Shown here in pieces: positions 1 through 8,000 of a stretch of 29,390 nt of DNA. The translations under genes and the position numbers were made by a program. The stretch spans positions 1 to 29,390 of the IMG/VR virus record IMGVR_UViG_3300025816_000052. One strand, given 5' to 3'. A model generated the notes under the pieces. It saw only the letters and a list, made by a program, of their open reading frames with translations. It had not been told where the DNA came from and searched no databases. How positions within the stretch are numbered: position 1 is the first letter of the stretch; the number at the start of each line of letters is the position of its first letter. This DNA is from a virus.

Positions 1-2624
1 CTCGCTTAGGTTCAACAGAACAACAGAACAGAGAACCAAATGGACTCGGTGCTGCCTTATTAGTATGCTCTAGTCCGACTCCTAAAAAGTATTACAATCG
101 AGACGGAACATCAAACTTAACTTTAGGTCCAACATATGCAAACGAACCTGTTTGGATAAACTTGGTAAATAATGTAGGTGAGTGTGACGTTCTTGGTGGT
201 ATTGTGTCTTCTAGTGATGGCGATATTAATAAGGCAACTATGTGGGGTGGTTGTCAATACGAACCCGTTGAAGGTGCAGGATTTATTTGCGAATCAAAAA
301 CATCACAACAGTGTGCGGACCTAAAAGGAAAGTGGTGGCCTGGACAATATTGTGATAGTATAAGATCTGCACCCGCAAGTGGTTTACTATTCGATATCAA
401 GAAGAAGGACGGATTAGGAGAAAAATATCTAGCAGGTAGTTGTCATATTTCAGACAGTGTTCAATCTGGTGGCATCAATCCCAACATAACGTGCGGAGAT
501 ATGCAAACTCAGTATCAGTGCTTTATGGCAGTAAAACAGCGACGGGATTACTATATGCAAGTAATCGCAGCAGGTCAAAATACCAACTGGACTGAAGGTG
601 ATTTCTCTAATCGTATTGTGGCTACATGGCGACCAGGCAAGGCTTGCACAGAGCCAGGATGTGATTCACAGGAAGTACCAATCACAGACACTACTCTGGG
701 ATTGTGTAGAATTAGTAGTAGAAAGAATGCACAATATTGGACAGGAGTCACAGGAGATTCAATAACTGCTAATTCCTACAGTTACAACACAGGAAGACAA
801 ACCGTGTGTATGGACAATTTCACAGAAGCAGATTGTGAGATTCTTCATGGTGAATGGCAACCTATCTGCGAAACGTGCGAAGACCAAGGTTTTACTACAC
901 CAGTATCAACTGGTTCGTGCTGTACGGATCCAAATACATGCGAAGATGGTTTGACTTACATAGAGTGTCAAGGAAAGAGTGGATTTTTCCACGGGCCTGG
1001 AACTTCTTGTACAGATAGAAATTGTGGTAAAGTAGCATTCTTAGAACCAGTATCCGATCTAGGAAGCGCCGTTTGTAAGTGTGTTGTCGATGAAGAACCA
1101 TCTTCAAGAGCCTTGAGAGTTTTCGCAAGACAAGATGCAAAGAATCAGCAGGATATCTGGGCAGGTTCTACATGTGGTGATCCTACCGTAGATGCAATGC
1201 CATTCTACGACAATACAAACTTCGCCAGTGATACTATGGTTCTATATACCACGCCACCCGATGTAGGAACACCCGATGAAATCTATACTGACAGTAGAGA
1301 CATAGGAGATTTGAAGTATAACATATACAATGAGCCATTTAGAACATTCATTGTATCTGATATCAGTGATGGGTCTGGAACGTTCTTGGATGATATTTTA
1401 ATCCAAGGTGATAATGGTCAGCAATGTTTCTTTAGGGTAGATCGAAAGGAACCATTTACAATTCCATTCGCCTCAGAAACACTCAAGAATATTAAGGGTG
1501 TAACTTTAGAGACAAATCAACCTGCTGATTCTATTCACAGATTGATTATGAATGAACCAGATTTATACTGGACTGGTGGGAACGGCCCTATTCCAGAAAA
1601 TAGAAGAATTAAGTATGTCAACTTTGAATCGATGACGAATCTCAGACAACTAGGACTTCGAGGTTTCGTTTACGAAAACCTAAGATCTGATTTTGAGGCA
1701 AGTTTCTTCCCCTTCTTATCGGCATTAGATTTCAGAGGAAGCACTCTAGATGGATTGGATGTTTCTAAATGTCCCGCACTTGAGCGAATAACATTAAATA
1801 ATAATGCAATAGAAACTTTGGACTTCACTGGTAATGAATTTGTCACCAGTGTAGATGTTGCATACAACAGTTTAACCAGTCTAACACTCAAGGACGATAG
1901 CATTTATCTTGCCGATCTTAGGGTTGGTTACAATGAATCACTATCTTCAATCGGAGGATCATATCCTCAACTCGAAACATTCTACGCACAGAGGTGTAAC
2001 TTCGGTGACCTAGATTTCACTAGTATGCCATACTTGTTAGATGTTCAACTACAAGATAATCCTCTTACTAGTTTGACTATAGATAAATGTCCTTCTATCG
2101 ACTACATCAACCTAGATGCCTGTTTTATTCCCTCAACCAACCTTGACTCTTTTGTTCTACCCTCAGCGACGAATAGAGTTATGAGAGCGGGAGATCTTCC
2201 TGATAGTATTTCAGAGGCAGTTATTCCGAACCCAAGCACTGCACTAAACCGATTTAGTTTCAGAAGAAACAGTGTTTCTGAAACAGGTTATGATACTTTC
2301 GTACAGAAGATGGCCGAAACTATTGCAATCACAAGATTCACAGATCTAAATGATACTGTGTTTGGTGCGGTTGGTTCCTTCACAAACAGAGGTAACAACC
2401 CTGTGTATTGTGAAACAATCGATCTGAGTAATGTAGTAGACGCATCTGGTGGTAGTGCCAGGAGGATACTTGAATATATCTTTGGTGGTATTACAGAAAT
2501 TGATATGATTAAGCATGACAAACAAATCAGAATAATCTTGACTGGTATAAATACTGATGTAGACTATACAACAGATCTCAATGTTTCTACACAAGTTCTG
2601 AACAGAATGTCCTTTATTAATTAG
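1..2624 (+). CDS. Large Cys-rich, leucine-rich-repeat protein, probable virion protein (5' end outside window)
   Basis: The frame is open from base 3 to the stop at 2622-2624, giving 873 visible residues. The first in-frame start-like codon is a TTG at 162, but coding continues upstream without a stop, so the gene begins outside the window. About 25 cysteines fall in the first 400 residues. They form at least four loose repeats of the type Cys-x-x-Cys, then a stretch ending Gly-x-Trp/Phe-x-x-Gly-x-x-Cys (clearest at about 910-1030, with GSCC, then IECQ, then GTSCTDRNC). Such repeats are seen in secreted or surface proteins. From about 1615 to 2165 come irregular leucine-rich repeats (L-x-x-L-x-L-x-x-N/D-x-L-x-x-L), as in internalin-like solenoids. 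It lies just upstream of the neck genes, in a virion-gene context. A role in adsorption or surface binding is an inference; I do not recognise a T4 counterpart. Confidence 0.85.
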   Translation, partial: RLGSTEQQNREPNGLGAALLVCSSPTPKKYYNRDGTSNLTLGPTYANEPVWINLVNNVGECDVLGGIVSSSDGDINKATMWGGCQYEPVEGAGFICESKTSQQCADLKGKWWPGQYCDSIRSAPASGLLFDIKKKDGLGEKYLAGSCHISDSVQSGGINPNITCGDMQTQYQCFMAVKQRRDYYMQVIAAGQNTNWTEGDFSNRIVATWRPGKACTEPGCDSQEVPITDTTLGLCRISSRKNAQYWTGVTGDSITANSYSYNTGRQTVCMDNFTEADCEILHGEWQPICETCEDQGFTTPVSTGSCCTDPNTCEDGLTYIECQGKSGFFHGPGTSCTDRNCGKVAFLEPVSDLGSAVCKCVVDEEPSSRALRVFARQDAKNQQDIWAGSTCGDPTVDAMPFYDNTNFASDTMVLYTTPPDVGTPDEIYTDSRDIGDLKYNIYNEPFRTFIVSDISDGSGTFLDDILIQGDNGQQCFFRVDRKEPFTIPFASETLKNIKGVTLETNQPADSIHRLIMNEPDLYWTGGNGPIPENRRIKYVNFESMTNLRQLGLRGFVYENLRSDFEASFFPFLSALDFRGSTLDGLDVSKCPALERITLNNNAIETLDFTGNEFVTSVDVAYNSLTSLTLKDDSIYLADLRVGYNESLSSIGGSYPQLETFYAQRCNFGDLDFTSMPYLLDVQLQDNPLTSLTIDKCPSIDYINLDACFIPSTNLDSFVLPSATNRVMRAGDLPDSISEAVIPNPSTALNRFSFRRNSVSETGYDTFVQKMAETIAITRFTDLNDTVFGAVGSFTNRGNNPVYCETIDLSNVVDASGGSARRILEYIFGGITEIDMIKHDKQIRIILTGINTDVDYTTDLNVSTQVLNRMSFIN
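2546..2553 (+). promoter_or_regulatory. Late-promoter octamer TATAAATA inside the LRR gene
   Basis: An exact match to the T4 late promoter octamer lies near the 3' end of the LRR gene. By T4 spacing, transcription would start near 2559, about 80 nt before the Cys-cluster gene at 2638. It is within coding sequence (Gly-Ile-Asn-Thr), so chance is possible. Confidence 0.4.
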
Positions 2625-2637
2625 TGGAGAGTCTTTT

Positions 2638-3183
2638 ATGTCCAAGGATGACATCGATAATAGAATCAAAAAGCAGAAAGAAAAGAAGAAAAAGGCAAAC
2701 GAAAAAAAAGTAGAGTTTGCCCCTGCAAAAGATGTGACCAAAAAAACACTGAAAGATAGAATTGGAATGGTTGGTTCCTTCGCTATGGCGATGGCATCTA
2801 GGGGATTAAGTAACAACAAGATTGACAAGAAGACGAAGCAACTTCGTGTATTGTCTTGTCATGGGCGTGGTGAACTTCCTCCATGCGAATACCTTCGTCA
2901 AAGCAAAGTAAATCCCAAGGAAAGTTTCTGTGGAGGTTGCGGTTGCGGTGATAGGAAGCAAACTTGGTTGGTTCCTGAAGGTGATGAGTATGGTAAACTA
3001 GATTATCCAAAGGTATCGTGTCCTCTGAACATGCCTGGATTTACTAACTACGAACCATCAGACCCCGATGAGTCAAAAAATCCAATCACTCGAAGATATT
3101 ACATCGAGCAGATGGAAATGAAAGACGTTGAGAATGTCAATGTGACAGTTAATGGAACTCCCGTTACTCCAGATACTACATGA
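2638..3183 (+). CDS. Hypothetical protein with N-terminal basic helix and six-Cys cluster
   Basis: This encodes 181 residues. A GGAGA ribosome binding site lies 8-10 nt upstream of the ATG, directly after the stop of the LRR gene. Residues 1-40 are very rich in Lys and Glu and probably form a charged helix. A hydrophobic Ala/Met-rich stretch follows at about 43-55. Cysteines at 74, 83, 98, 101, 103 and 128, with the local pattern C-G-G-C-G-C-G, look like a zinc or iron-sulfur binding cluster; no metal site is proven. The C-terminal part contains a Thr/Val-rich tail. It precedes gp13 and is probably transcribed with the virion genes. I do not recognise the family by function. Confidence 0.85.
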   Translation: MSKDDIDNRIKKQKEKKKKANEKKVEFAPAKDVTKKTLKDRIGMVGSFAMAMASRGLSNNKIDKKTKQLRVLSCHGRGELPPCEYLRQSKVNPKESFCGGCGCGDRKQTWLVPEGDEYGKLDYPKVSCPLNMPGFTNYEPSDPDESKNPITRRYYIEQMEMKDVENVNVTVNGTPVTPDTT

Positions 3184-3203
3184 ATTAAACTAAAATCCAC
3201 ACG

Positions 3204-3248
3204 ATCTCCTATGTTCTTATACATACATTAGAACATAGGAGATTTTTT
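3204..3248 (+). terminator. 14-bp perfect hairpin with T-run, covering the gp13 ribosome binding site
   Basis: Arms 3204-3217 and 3230-3243 are perfect complements (14 bp), with a 12-nt loop at 3218-3229, followed by a run of T (3243-3248). This is a good intrinsic terminator for RNA coming from upstream. The right arm also contains AGGAG (3237-3241), the ribosome binding site of gp13 whose ATG is at 3250, so any read-through RNA would have this site paired. Confidence 0.8.
3218..3225 (+). promoter_or_regulatory. Late-promoter-like octamer TATACATA in the hairpin loop before gp13
   Basis: The octamer differs from the T4 late consensus TATAAATA at one base. With T4 geometry the transcript would start near 3231, inside the right arm, so it would lack the left arm and leave AGGAG free. 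The same variant octamer follows the gp23 terminator at 15543, which supports it as a real promoter of this phage. Confidence 0.6.
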
Positions 3249-3249
3249 C

Positions 3250-4056
3250 ATGGCAGCACCTGCATCCAGAAGTCAGTTAATTGATTATGCTATGCGTAAA
3301 CTTGGTGCGCCTGTTGTTGAAATCAACGTAGATTACCAACAGGCAGAAGACAGACTAGATGAAGCGTTGGACTTCTTTACAGAAAGACATTTCGACGGCG
3401 TTGAGAGATGTTACTTCAAGCACCAGATAACACAAACAGATATCGATAACAAATACATCCCAACAAACACACTACCACCCATCGATGGACCTACTGGAAA
3501 TGGACCCGATGGATCTGATATTGTATCTGTTGTTAGAATTTTCCGTATGCAATCTTCCACCTCGAATATGTTTGATGTTCGATATCAGTGGGCATTGAAT
3601 GATGTGTTTGGTATTAATACAGGAAATGCTTTCGGTGGAGGATCCGAACCTCTTGCCTCCTATGATATCTTCAGACGATATCAAAGTCTAATCAATGACT
3701 TCTTCAATCCAGATAAGGCTTTGAGATTTAGTAAAGTGACAAATAGACTTCATATCGATATGGACTGGTCTACGGATGCAATCGTTGGAGATTATATTGT
3801 CGTTGAAGCATACGCCGCTCTGAACCCAAACACCTTCACTGAGATTTTCAATGATCGAATGGTGAAGAAATACTTTACTGCCTTGTTGAAGAAGCAGTGG
3901 GGTATGAACATGCTCAAGTATGATGGTATTCAGTTACCTGGCGGTGTAAGTTTGAAGGGTAGTGAAATATATCAGCAAGCAGAGCAAGAAGTAGAACGTC
4001 TTGAAGAAGAGATCAGATTACAATACGAACTTCCTATCGACTTCATGACAGGGTAA
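3250..4056 (+). CDS. 13: gp13-like neck protein
   Basis: This encodes 268 residues (T4 gp13 is about 309). It is called from its sequence character and from its place as the first gene of the conserved order 13-14-15-16-17-18-19-20. The N-terminus (SRSQLIDYAMRKLGAPVVEI) followed by a region predicting a helix with DRLDEALDFF is typical of gp13 homologues in marine T4-like phages. The C-terminus is a long acidic helix (QAEQEVERLEEEIR). In T4, gp13 and gp14 form the neck that closes the filled head and accepts the tail. Translation should start at 3250 from AGGAG at 3237-3241, which lies in the hairpin at 3204-3243. The next gene follows after 3 nt. Confidence 0.9.
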   Translation: MAAPASRSQLIDYAMRKLGAPVVEINVDYQQAEDRLDEALDFFTERHFDGVERCYFKHQITQTDIDNKYIPTNTLPPIDGPTGNGPDGSDIVSVVRIFRMQSSTSNMFDVRYQWALNDVFGINTGNAFGGGSEPLASYDIFRRYQSLINDFFNPDKALRFSKVTNRLHIDMDWSTDAIVGDYIVVEAYAALNPNTFTEIFNDRMVKKYFTALLKKQWGMNMLKYDGIQLPGGVSLKGSEIYQQAEQEVERLEEEIRLQYELPIDFMTG

Positions 4057-4059
4057 TAA

Positions 4060-4977
4060 ATGGCAACAAATCCATACTTCAACTTTAAAAGCACTTCCAC
4101 TGAACAAAATCTAATGGAAGACCTAACCATCGAAGCAATCAAAACGATGGGTATGGATGTCTTATATCTTCCCCGAGAGTATGTCAAGAAGGATCTTCTG
4201 TTCGGTGAAGATGTTCTTAGTCAGTTTGAGAAAACCTACGAAATTGAAATGTATTTACAGAGTGTAGATGGATTCCAAGGAGAAGGAGATATTCTCGCCA
4301 AATATGGTCTTGAAGTTAAGGATAAAGTTGAACTCGTTGTGGCACGAAGACGGTTTATGGATGAGGTTGGAAACTTAGAACCAATTCCAAGACCAAGAGA
4401 GGGTGACCTAATCTACTTCCCTCTTGGAAATTATCTGTTTGAGATCAACTTTGTTGAACATGAGAATCCATTCTATCAGTTAGGTAAAAACCAAACTTAC
4501 TTGATCCAGGCAGAACTATTCACCTATTCACTAGAGAAGTTCCAGACTGGTGTATGTGGACCAGATGAGATGAATCAGACCAAAGAATATGCCAGAGAGT
4601 TTACAGTTAGTACAGCGATAAACTCTGGGCCAGGATTCTACTTAGGAGAAACAGTATTCCAGGCTGATGGTATCACAGGTGCAACACTAGGACAAGCCAC
4701 ATCGATAGGAACTGTCATCGACTGGACTCTAGCCACCAACACACTAGTAGTTTCAAGTATAAATGCAACAGCATTCGTTGTAGGTGCTACGCAGAGTATT
4801 AAAGGCGAGAAGTCAGGTACAGAATATTATCTAACAGGAAGCACACTCACTAATCTAGTTGTACCAGAAAATGTTGTCAGTAATATACCAGACGGAGATG
4901 CTAACACCTTTGGTATAGAGAAACAAACAATCCTAGACTTCTCAGAAACTGATCCATTCTCGGAGGGTAACTACTGA
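4060..4977 (+). CDS. 14: gp14-like neck protein with inserted beta-rich module
   Basis: This encodes 305 residues, longer than T4 gp14 (256). The N-terminal 185 residues carry the conserved core, including EDLTIEAIKTMGMDVLYLPR and the segment around GDLIYFPLGNYLFEINFVE. Residues about 190-270 (starting at the LGETVFQ segment) form a Gly/Thr/Ala-rich beta module of the type 'VFQ...A.G.V..W....L.V.......F..G.....G..SG', which is often inserted in virion proteins of marine myoviruses. This probably accounts for the extra length. It acts with gp13 at the neck. The stop codon overlaps the gp15 start (TGATG). Confidence 0.9.
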   Translation: MATNPYFNFKSTSTEQNLMEDLTIEAIKTMGMDVLYLPREYVKKDLLFGEDVLSQFEKTYEIEMYLQSVDGFQGEGDILAKYGLEVKDKVELVVARRRFMDEVGNLEPIPRPREGDLIYFPLGNYLFEINFVEHENPFYQLGKNQTYLIQAELFTYSLEKFQTGVCGPDEMNQTKEYAREFTVSTAINSGPGFYLGETVFQADGITGATLGQATSIGTVIDWTLATNTLVVSSINATAFVVGATQSIKGEKSGTEYYLTGSTLTNLVVPENVVSNIPDGDANTFGIEKQTILDFSETDPFSEGNY

Positions 4978-5801
4978 TGTTTAGCACCTACTATAATGCA
5001 GCAGTACGAAAACTAGTTATTGGATTTGGTAGTCTATTCGATAACATTGTCATCCGTCGTGTAAACAATGAGGGAACACAAATCGATCGTATTAGAGTTC
5101 CTCTTGCCTATGGTCCATCAGAAAAGTTTTTGATGAGACTAGATCAACCCAGTAGCATAAATGAAGAACAAACTACTGTACAGATTACATTACCAAGAAT
5201 GTCCTTTGAGATTACTGCGATATCATACGATTCAGGCAGAGCAAAGAACAGACTAAACAAAACATGCACCGCTTCGGATGCAGATGGTTCGACTACGTTT
5301 GCATATTCAGAAGTGCCATACAACATAACATTTTCTTTGTATGCGATGGTCAGAAATATGGATGATGGTTTTCAGATCATGGAACAAATTCTGCCCATGT
5401 TCTCTCCTGATTTCACAATCACTATGAACTTTACTGATCTGTTTAAGAAAGTAGACATTCCAATTATTCTGAATGATACTACTCTTGCCGAAGACTACGA
5501 CGGAGACTTCGATACTCGTAGAAATATTCTACTCACATTTGACTTCACTGCAAAGACATATATCTACGGACCAGAGAAGACAAGCAAGATCATCAGCGAT
5601 GCAAACATTCGTTCGTGGGATTACCTACAAGGCAAGTCTGGTGCGTTGCAGTTCTTTGAGACTGGTGTTTGTGGTGGTATATCAGGATACACTTCAGGAT
5701 CTACCTACGATACATACGAATACCTATATGAATTAGGAAATTACGGCGTAACTGGAGCGATAGATAATTACGGGAACTACATTGGTCCCACATATGGATA
5801 G
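4977..5801 (+). CDS. 15: gp15-like tail terminator / sheath stabilising protein
   Basis: This encodes 274 residues, against 272 in T4 gp15. Recognised from segments such as LPRMSFEITAISYDSGRAKN and the middle region with VPYNITFSLYAMVRNMDDGFQ, then QILPMFSPDFTITMN. In T4, gp15 forms the hexameric ring that caps the tail tube and sheath and joins the tail to the neck. The ATG shares bases with the gp14 stop, and gp16 follows after 8 nt, so the neck and terminase genes are translationally coupled. Confidence 0.93.
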   Translation: MFSTYYNAAVRKLVIGFGSLFDNIVIRRVNNEGTQIDRIRVPLAYGPSEKFLMRLDQPSSINEEQTTVQITLPRMSFEITAISYDSGRAKNRLNKTCTASDADGSTTFAYSEVPYNITFSLYAMVRNMDDGFQIMEQILPMFSPDFTITMNFTDLFKKVDIPIILNDTTLAEDYDGDFDTRRNILLTFDFTAKTYIYGPEKTSKIISDANIRSWDYLQGKSGALQFFETGVCGGISGYTSGSTYDTYEYLYELGNYGVTGAIDNYGNYIGPTYG

Positions 5802-5809
5802 GAATTATT

Positions 5810-6280
5810 ATGGATCCCAATAAAAATCTAGCAAAGGCGTTAGGCGTGGATTTTGAAGAAAAAGAAAAGAAAGAGATAGTAAAGAAGAAACCAACCGAGA
5901 TCAAAGTCGATCATAAGGATATTCAAGATCCTGATCTCAAGAAGGACTATCTTGCTACACGAAAAAACCTGATGGACCTTATCGACAACGGTAAGGACGC
6001 CATTCAGGGGATTATGAACGTAGCAGAAGAGGGTGAGCATCCCCGAGCGTATGAAGTCGTTGCTCAACTCATTAAGACTGTTGCCGATGTGAACAAAGAT
6101 CTCATTGACATTCATAAGAAGGTCAAAGATGTCGAGGTCACTAAGATTGAAAATAATGAAACAACTAACAACTCAATCTTCATTGGGTCTACATCAGAGT
6201 TACAGAACCTGATCAATGCCGATAGAAGCACCAAGAAAGTTGTTAATGAAATAGTGGATGAACCAAAGGATGACGGATAA
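5810..6280 (+). CDS. 16: gp16-like terminase small subunit
   Basis: This encodes 156 residues (T4 gp16 has 164). The N-terminus is charged and rich in Lys and Glu. The central region (about 45-110) has the helix pattern seen in gp16 proteins: DYLATRKNLMDLIDNGKDAI, then EHPRAYEVVAQLIKTVADVN. This region oligomerises and regulates the gp17 ATPase in T4. The position immediately before the large terminase, overlapping it by 23 nt, supports the call. The ribosome binding site is weak (AGGAATT). Confidence 0.9.
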   Translation: MDPNKNLAKALGVDFEEKEKKEIVKKKPTEIKVDHKDIQDPDLKKDYLATRKNLMDLIDNGKDAIQGIMNVAEEGEHPRAYEVVAQLIKTVADVNKDLIDIHKKVKDVEVTKIENNETTNNSIFIGSTSELQNLINADRSTKKVVNEIVDEPKDDG

Positions 6281-7946
6281 GAAAAGTGGTTATCTGGGAA
6301 ACCCCAACCTAAAAGAGTCGGGGCGTGAACAGAACTTTACAAAAGAGCAAGTCAAAGAGTACATGAAGTGTGCCCAAGATCCAAACTACTTTATCAAAGA
6401 GTATGTTAAGGTTGTCTCTCTAGATGAGGGTTTGATTCCATTTGAACTCTACGATTATCAAGAAGATATTATCAATAAGGTTCACAACAATCGTTTTGTG
6501 ATTGCCAAACTACCGCGACAGAGTGGTAAGTCAACCACGATCGTGTCCTACATTCTCCACTACATTTTATTCAACCAGTCAATGACTGTTGGTATTCTCG
6601 CTAACAAGCAGGCTACCTCCCGTGAGATTCTATCTCGTCTGAAACTAGCATACGAGTATCTACCCCTATGGCTACAACAAGGAATTGTGGAATGGAACAA
6701 GGGATCTATCATTCTAGAGAATGGATCTAAGGTTCTTGCTTCTGCAACATCATCATCTGCCATTCGTGGTGGTTCGTTTAACATGATCTTCCTTGACGAA
6801 TTTGCTCACGTTCCAAACAATATTGCCGAAGAGTTCTTCAGTTCTGTATATCCTACCGTGACATCTGGACAGAATACAAAGGTGCTTATGGTATCAACTC
6901 CAAACGGATTGAACATGTTCTACCATTATTGGAAGCACGCCATTAAAGAAGTGGGTGAGTCTGGTAAGAATGAATATATTCCGATCGAGGTTCATTGGTC
7001 TCAGGTTCCGAAGTATCCAGGCGGTCCTCTTCGTGATGAGGTATGGATGAACGAAACGATTGCCAATACTAGCGAGCAGCAGTTCCAGTCAGAGTTTGAA
7101 TGTGACTTCATCGGCTCTAGTAATACGTTGATATCCTCACATAAGATTCACTCCCTTGCTTGGGTGAAGCCTAAGATTAAGAACGCAGATGGACTTTGTG
7201 TTTATGATGATCCTGTTGAGGGACATACCTATGTGGTCACTGTGGATACCTCCAGAGGTCAAGGAAAGGACTACAGTGCGTTCTGTGTGATTGACATAAC
7301 AAATCCCCCATATAAAGTTGTAGCACGCTTTAGAAACAACCTTATTTCACCTATGGTTTACCCAACCGTTGTTAAGAGACTAGCAGAGCAGTATAACAAC
7401 GCATTCTGCCTGGTTGAGATTAACGATATCGGTGGTCAGGTAGCAGACGTTTTGTACTCAGATCTTGAGTATGAAAACGTGTTGATGTGTTCTCATCAAG
7501 GCAGAAAAGGACAGACCATTAGTGGCGGTTTCGGTAAGGGAACAGTCCAGTTTGGTGTTCGGACATCACAAGTGGTGAAGAAACTAGGATGTTCTGTATT
7601 GAAGAGTCTTATTGAAGAGGACAAACTACTGGTAGAAGACCAAGAAATCGTGGGAGAACTCACCACGTTCGTGGCAAAAAAGCAGTCATACGAGGCAGAC
7701 GACGGTCACCACGACGACTTGGTAATGTGTTTGGTATTGTTTGGGTGGCTCACACGACAAGAGTATTTCAAGAACCTCACAGATGTTGATGTTAGAACAG
7801 ATATATATCAAGACGAGATTGATCAATTAGAAGATGATATGTCTCCATTTGGATTTATTGATAATGGAAGTGAAGAAAATGGTGTATGGGATGGAAAAGA
7901 TAGGTGGTATTCTGATAAAGAAGATACCAAAGGGGGGTTCTTCTAA
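6258..7946 (+). CDS. 17: gp17 terminase large subunit (packaging ATPase and nuclease)
   Basis: This encodes 562 residues (T4 gp17 has 610). The ATPase domain has a Walker A motif LPRQSGKS at 85-92, a Walker B motif IFLDE at about 177-181, and the coupling motif STPNG at 213-217. The RNase H-like nuclease domain has its acidic residues in VVTVDTSRG (Asp330), LVEIND (Glu388) and GHHDDL (Asp486/487). It pumps DNA through portal gp20 and cuts concatemers. It starts inside gp16; ATG codons at 6258 and 6270 are both possible and neither has a strong ribosome binding site, which suggests coupling to gp16 translation. The last 50 residues are acidic and variable. Confidence 0.97.
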   Translation: MNQRMTDKKSGYLGNPNLKESGREQNFTKEQVKEYMKCAQDPNYFIKEYVKVVSLDEGLIPFELYDYQEDIINKVHNNRFVIAKLPRQSGKSTTIVSYILHYILFNQSMTVGILANKQATSREILSRLKLAYEYLPLWLQQGIVEWNKGSIILENGSKVLASATSSSAIRGGSFNMIFLDEFAHVPNNIAEEFFSSVYPTVTSGQNTKVLMVSTPNGLNMFYHYWKHAIKEVGESGKNEYIPIEVHWSQVPKYPGGPLRDEVWMNETIANTSEQQFQSEFECDFIGSSNTLISSHKIHSLAWVKPKIKNADGLCVYDDPVEGHTYVVTVDTSRGQGKDYSAFCVIDITNPPYKVVARFRNNLISPMVYPTVVKRLAEQYNNAFCLVEINDIGGQVADVLYSDLEYENVLMCSHQGRKGQTISGGFGKGTVQFGVRTSQVVKKLGCSVLKSLIEEDKLLVEDQEIVGELTTFVAKKQSYEADDGHHDDLVMCLVLFGWLTRQEYFKNLTDVDVRTDIYQDEIDQLEDDMSPFGFIDNGSEENGVWDGKDRWYSDKEDTKGGFF

Positions 7947-7957
7947 ATACCCAAAAG

Positions 7958-7965
7958 TATAAATA
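7958..7965 (+). promoter_or_regulatory. Late promoter octamer TATAAATA before gp18
   Basis: Exact T4-type late octamer in the 54-nt gap between gp17 and gp18. The predicted start is near 7971, giving a leader of about 30 nt that carries AAGGAG at 7987-7992 before the ATG at 8001. The leader begins with a short dyad, ATACGC-A-GCGTAT (7972-7984), which could fold weakly at the RNA 5' end. Confidence 0.8.
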
Positions 7966-8000
7966 AAGGGAATACGCAGCGTATCTAAGGAGAATAGAAA

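Noticed and set aside
162-164. TTG as start of the LRR gene
   Set aside because: The same frame stays open back to the window edge with protein-like sequence, and no ribosome binding site precedes the TTG.
4757-4764. TATAAATG inside gp14 as a late promoter
   Set aside because: Differs at the last base of the octamer, lies in the coding sequence for Ile-Asn-Ala and has no gene start within 200 nt.
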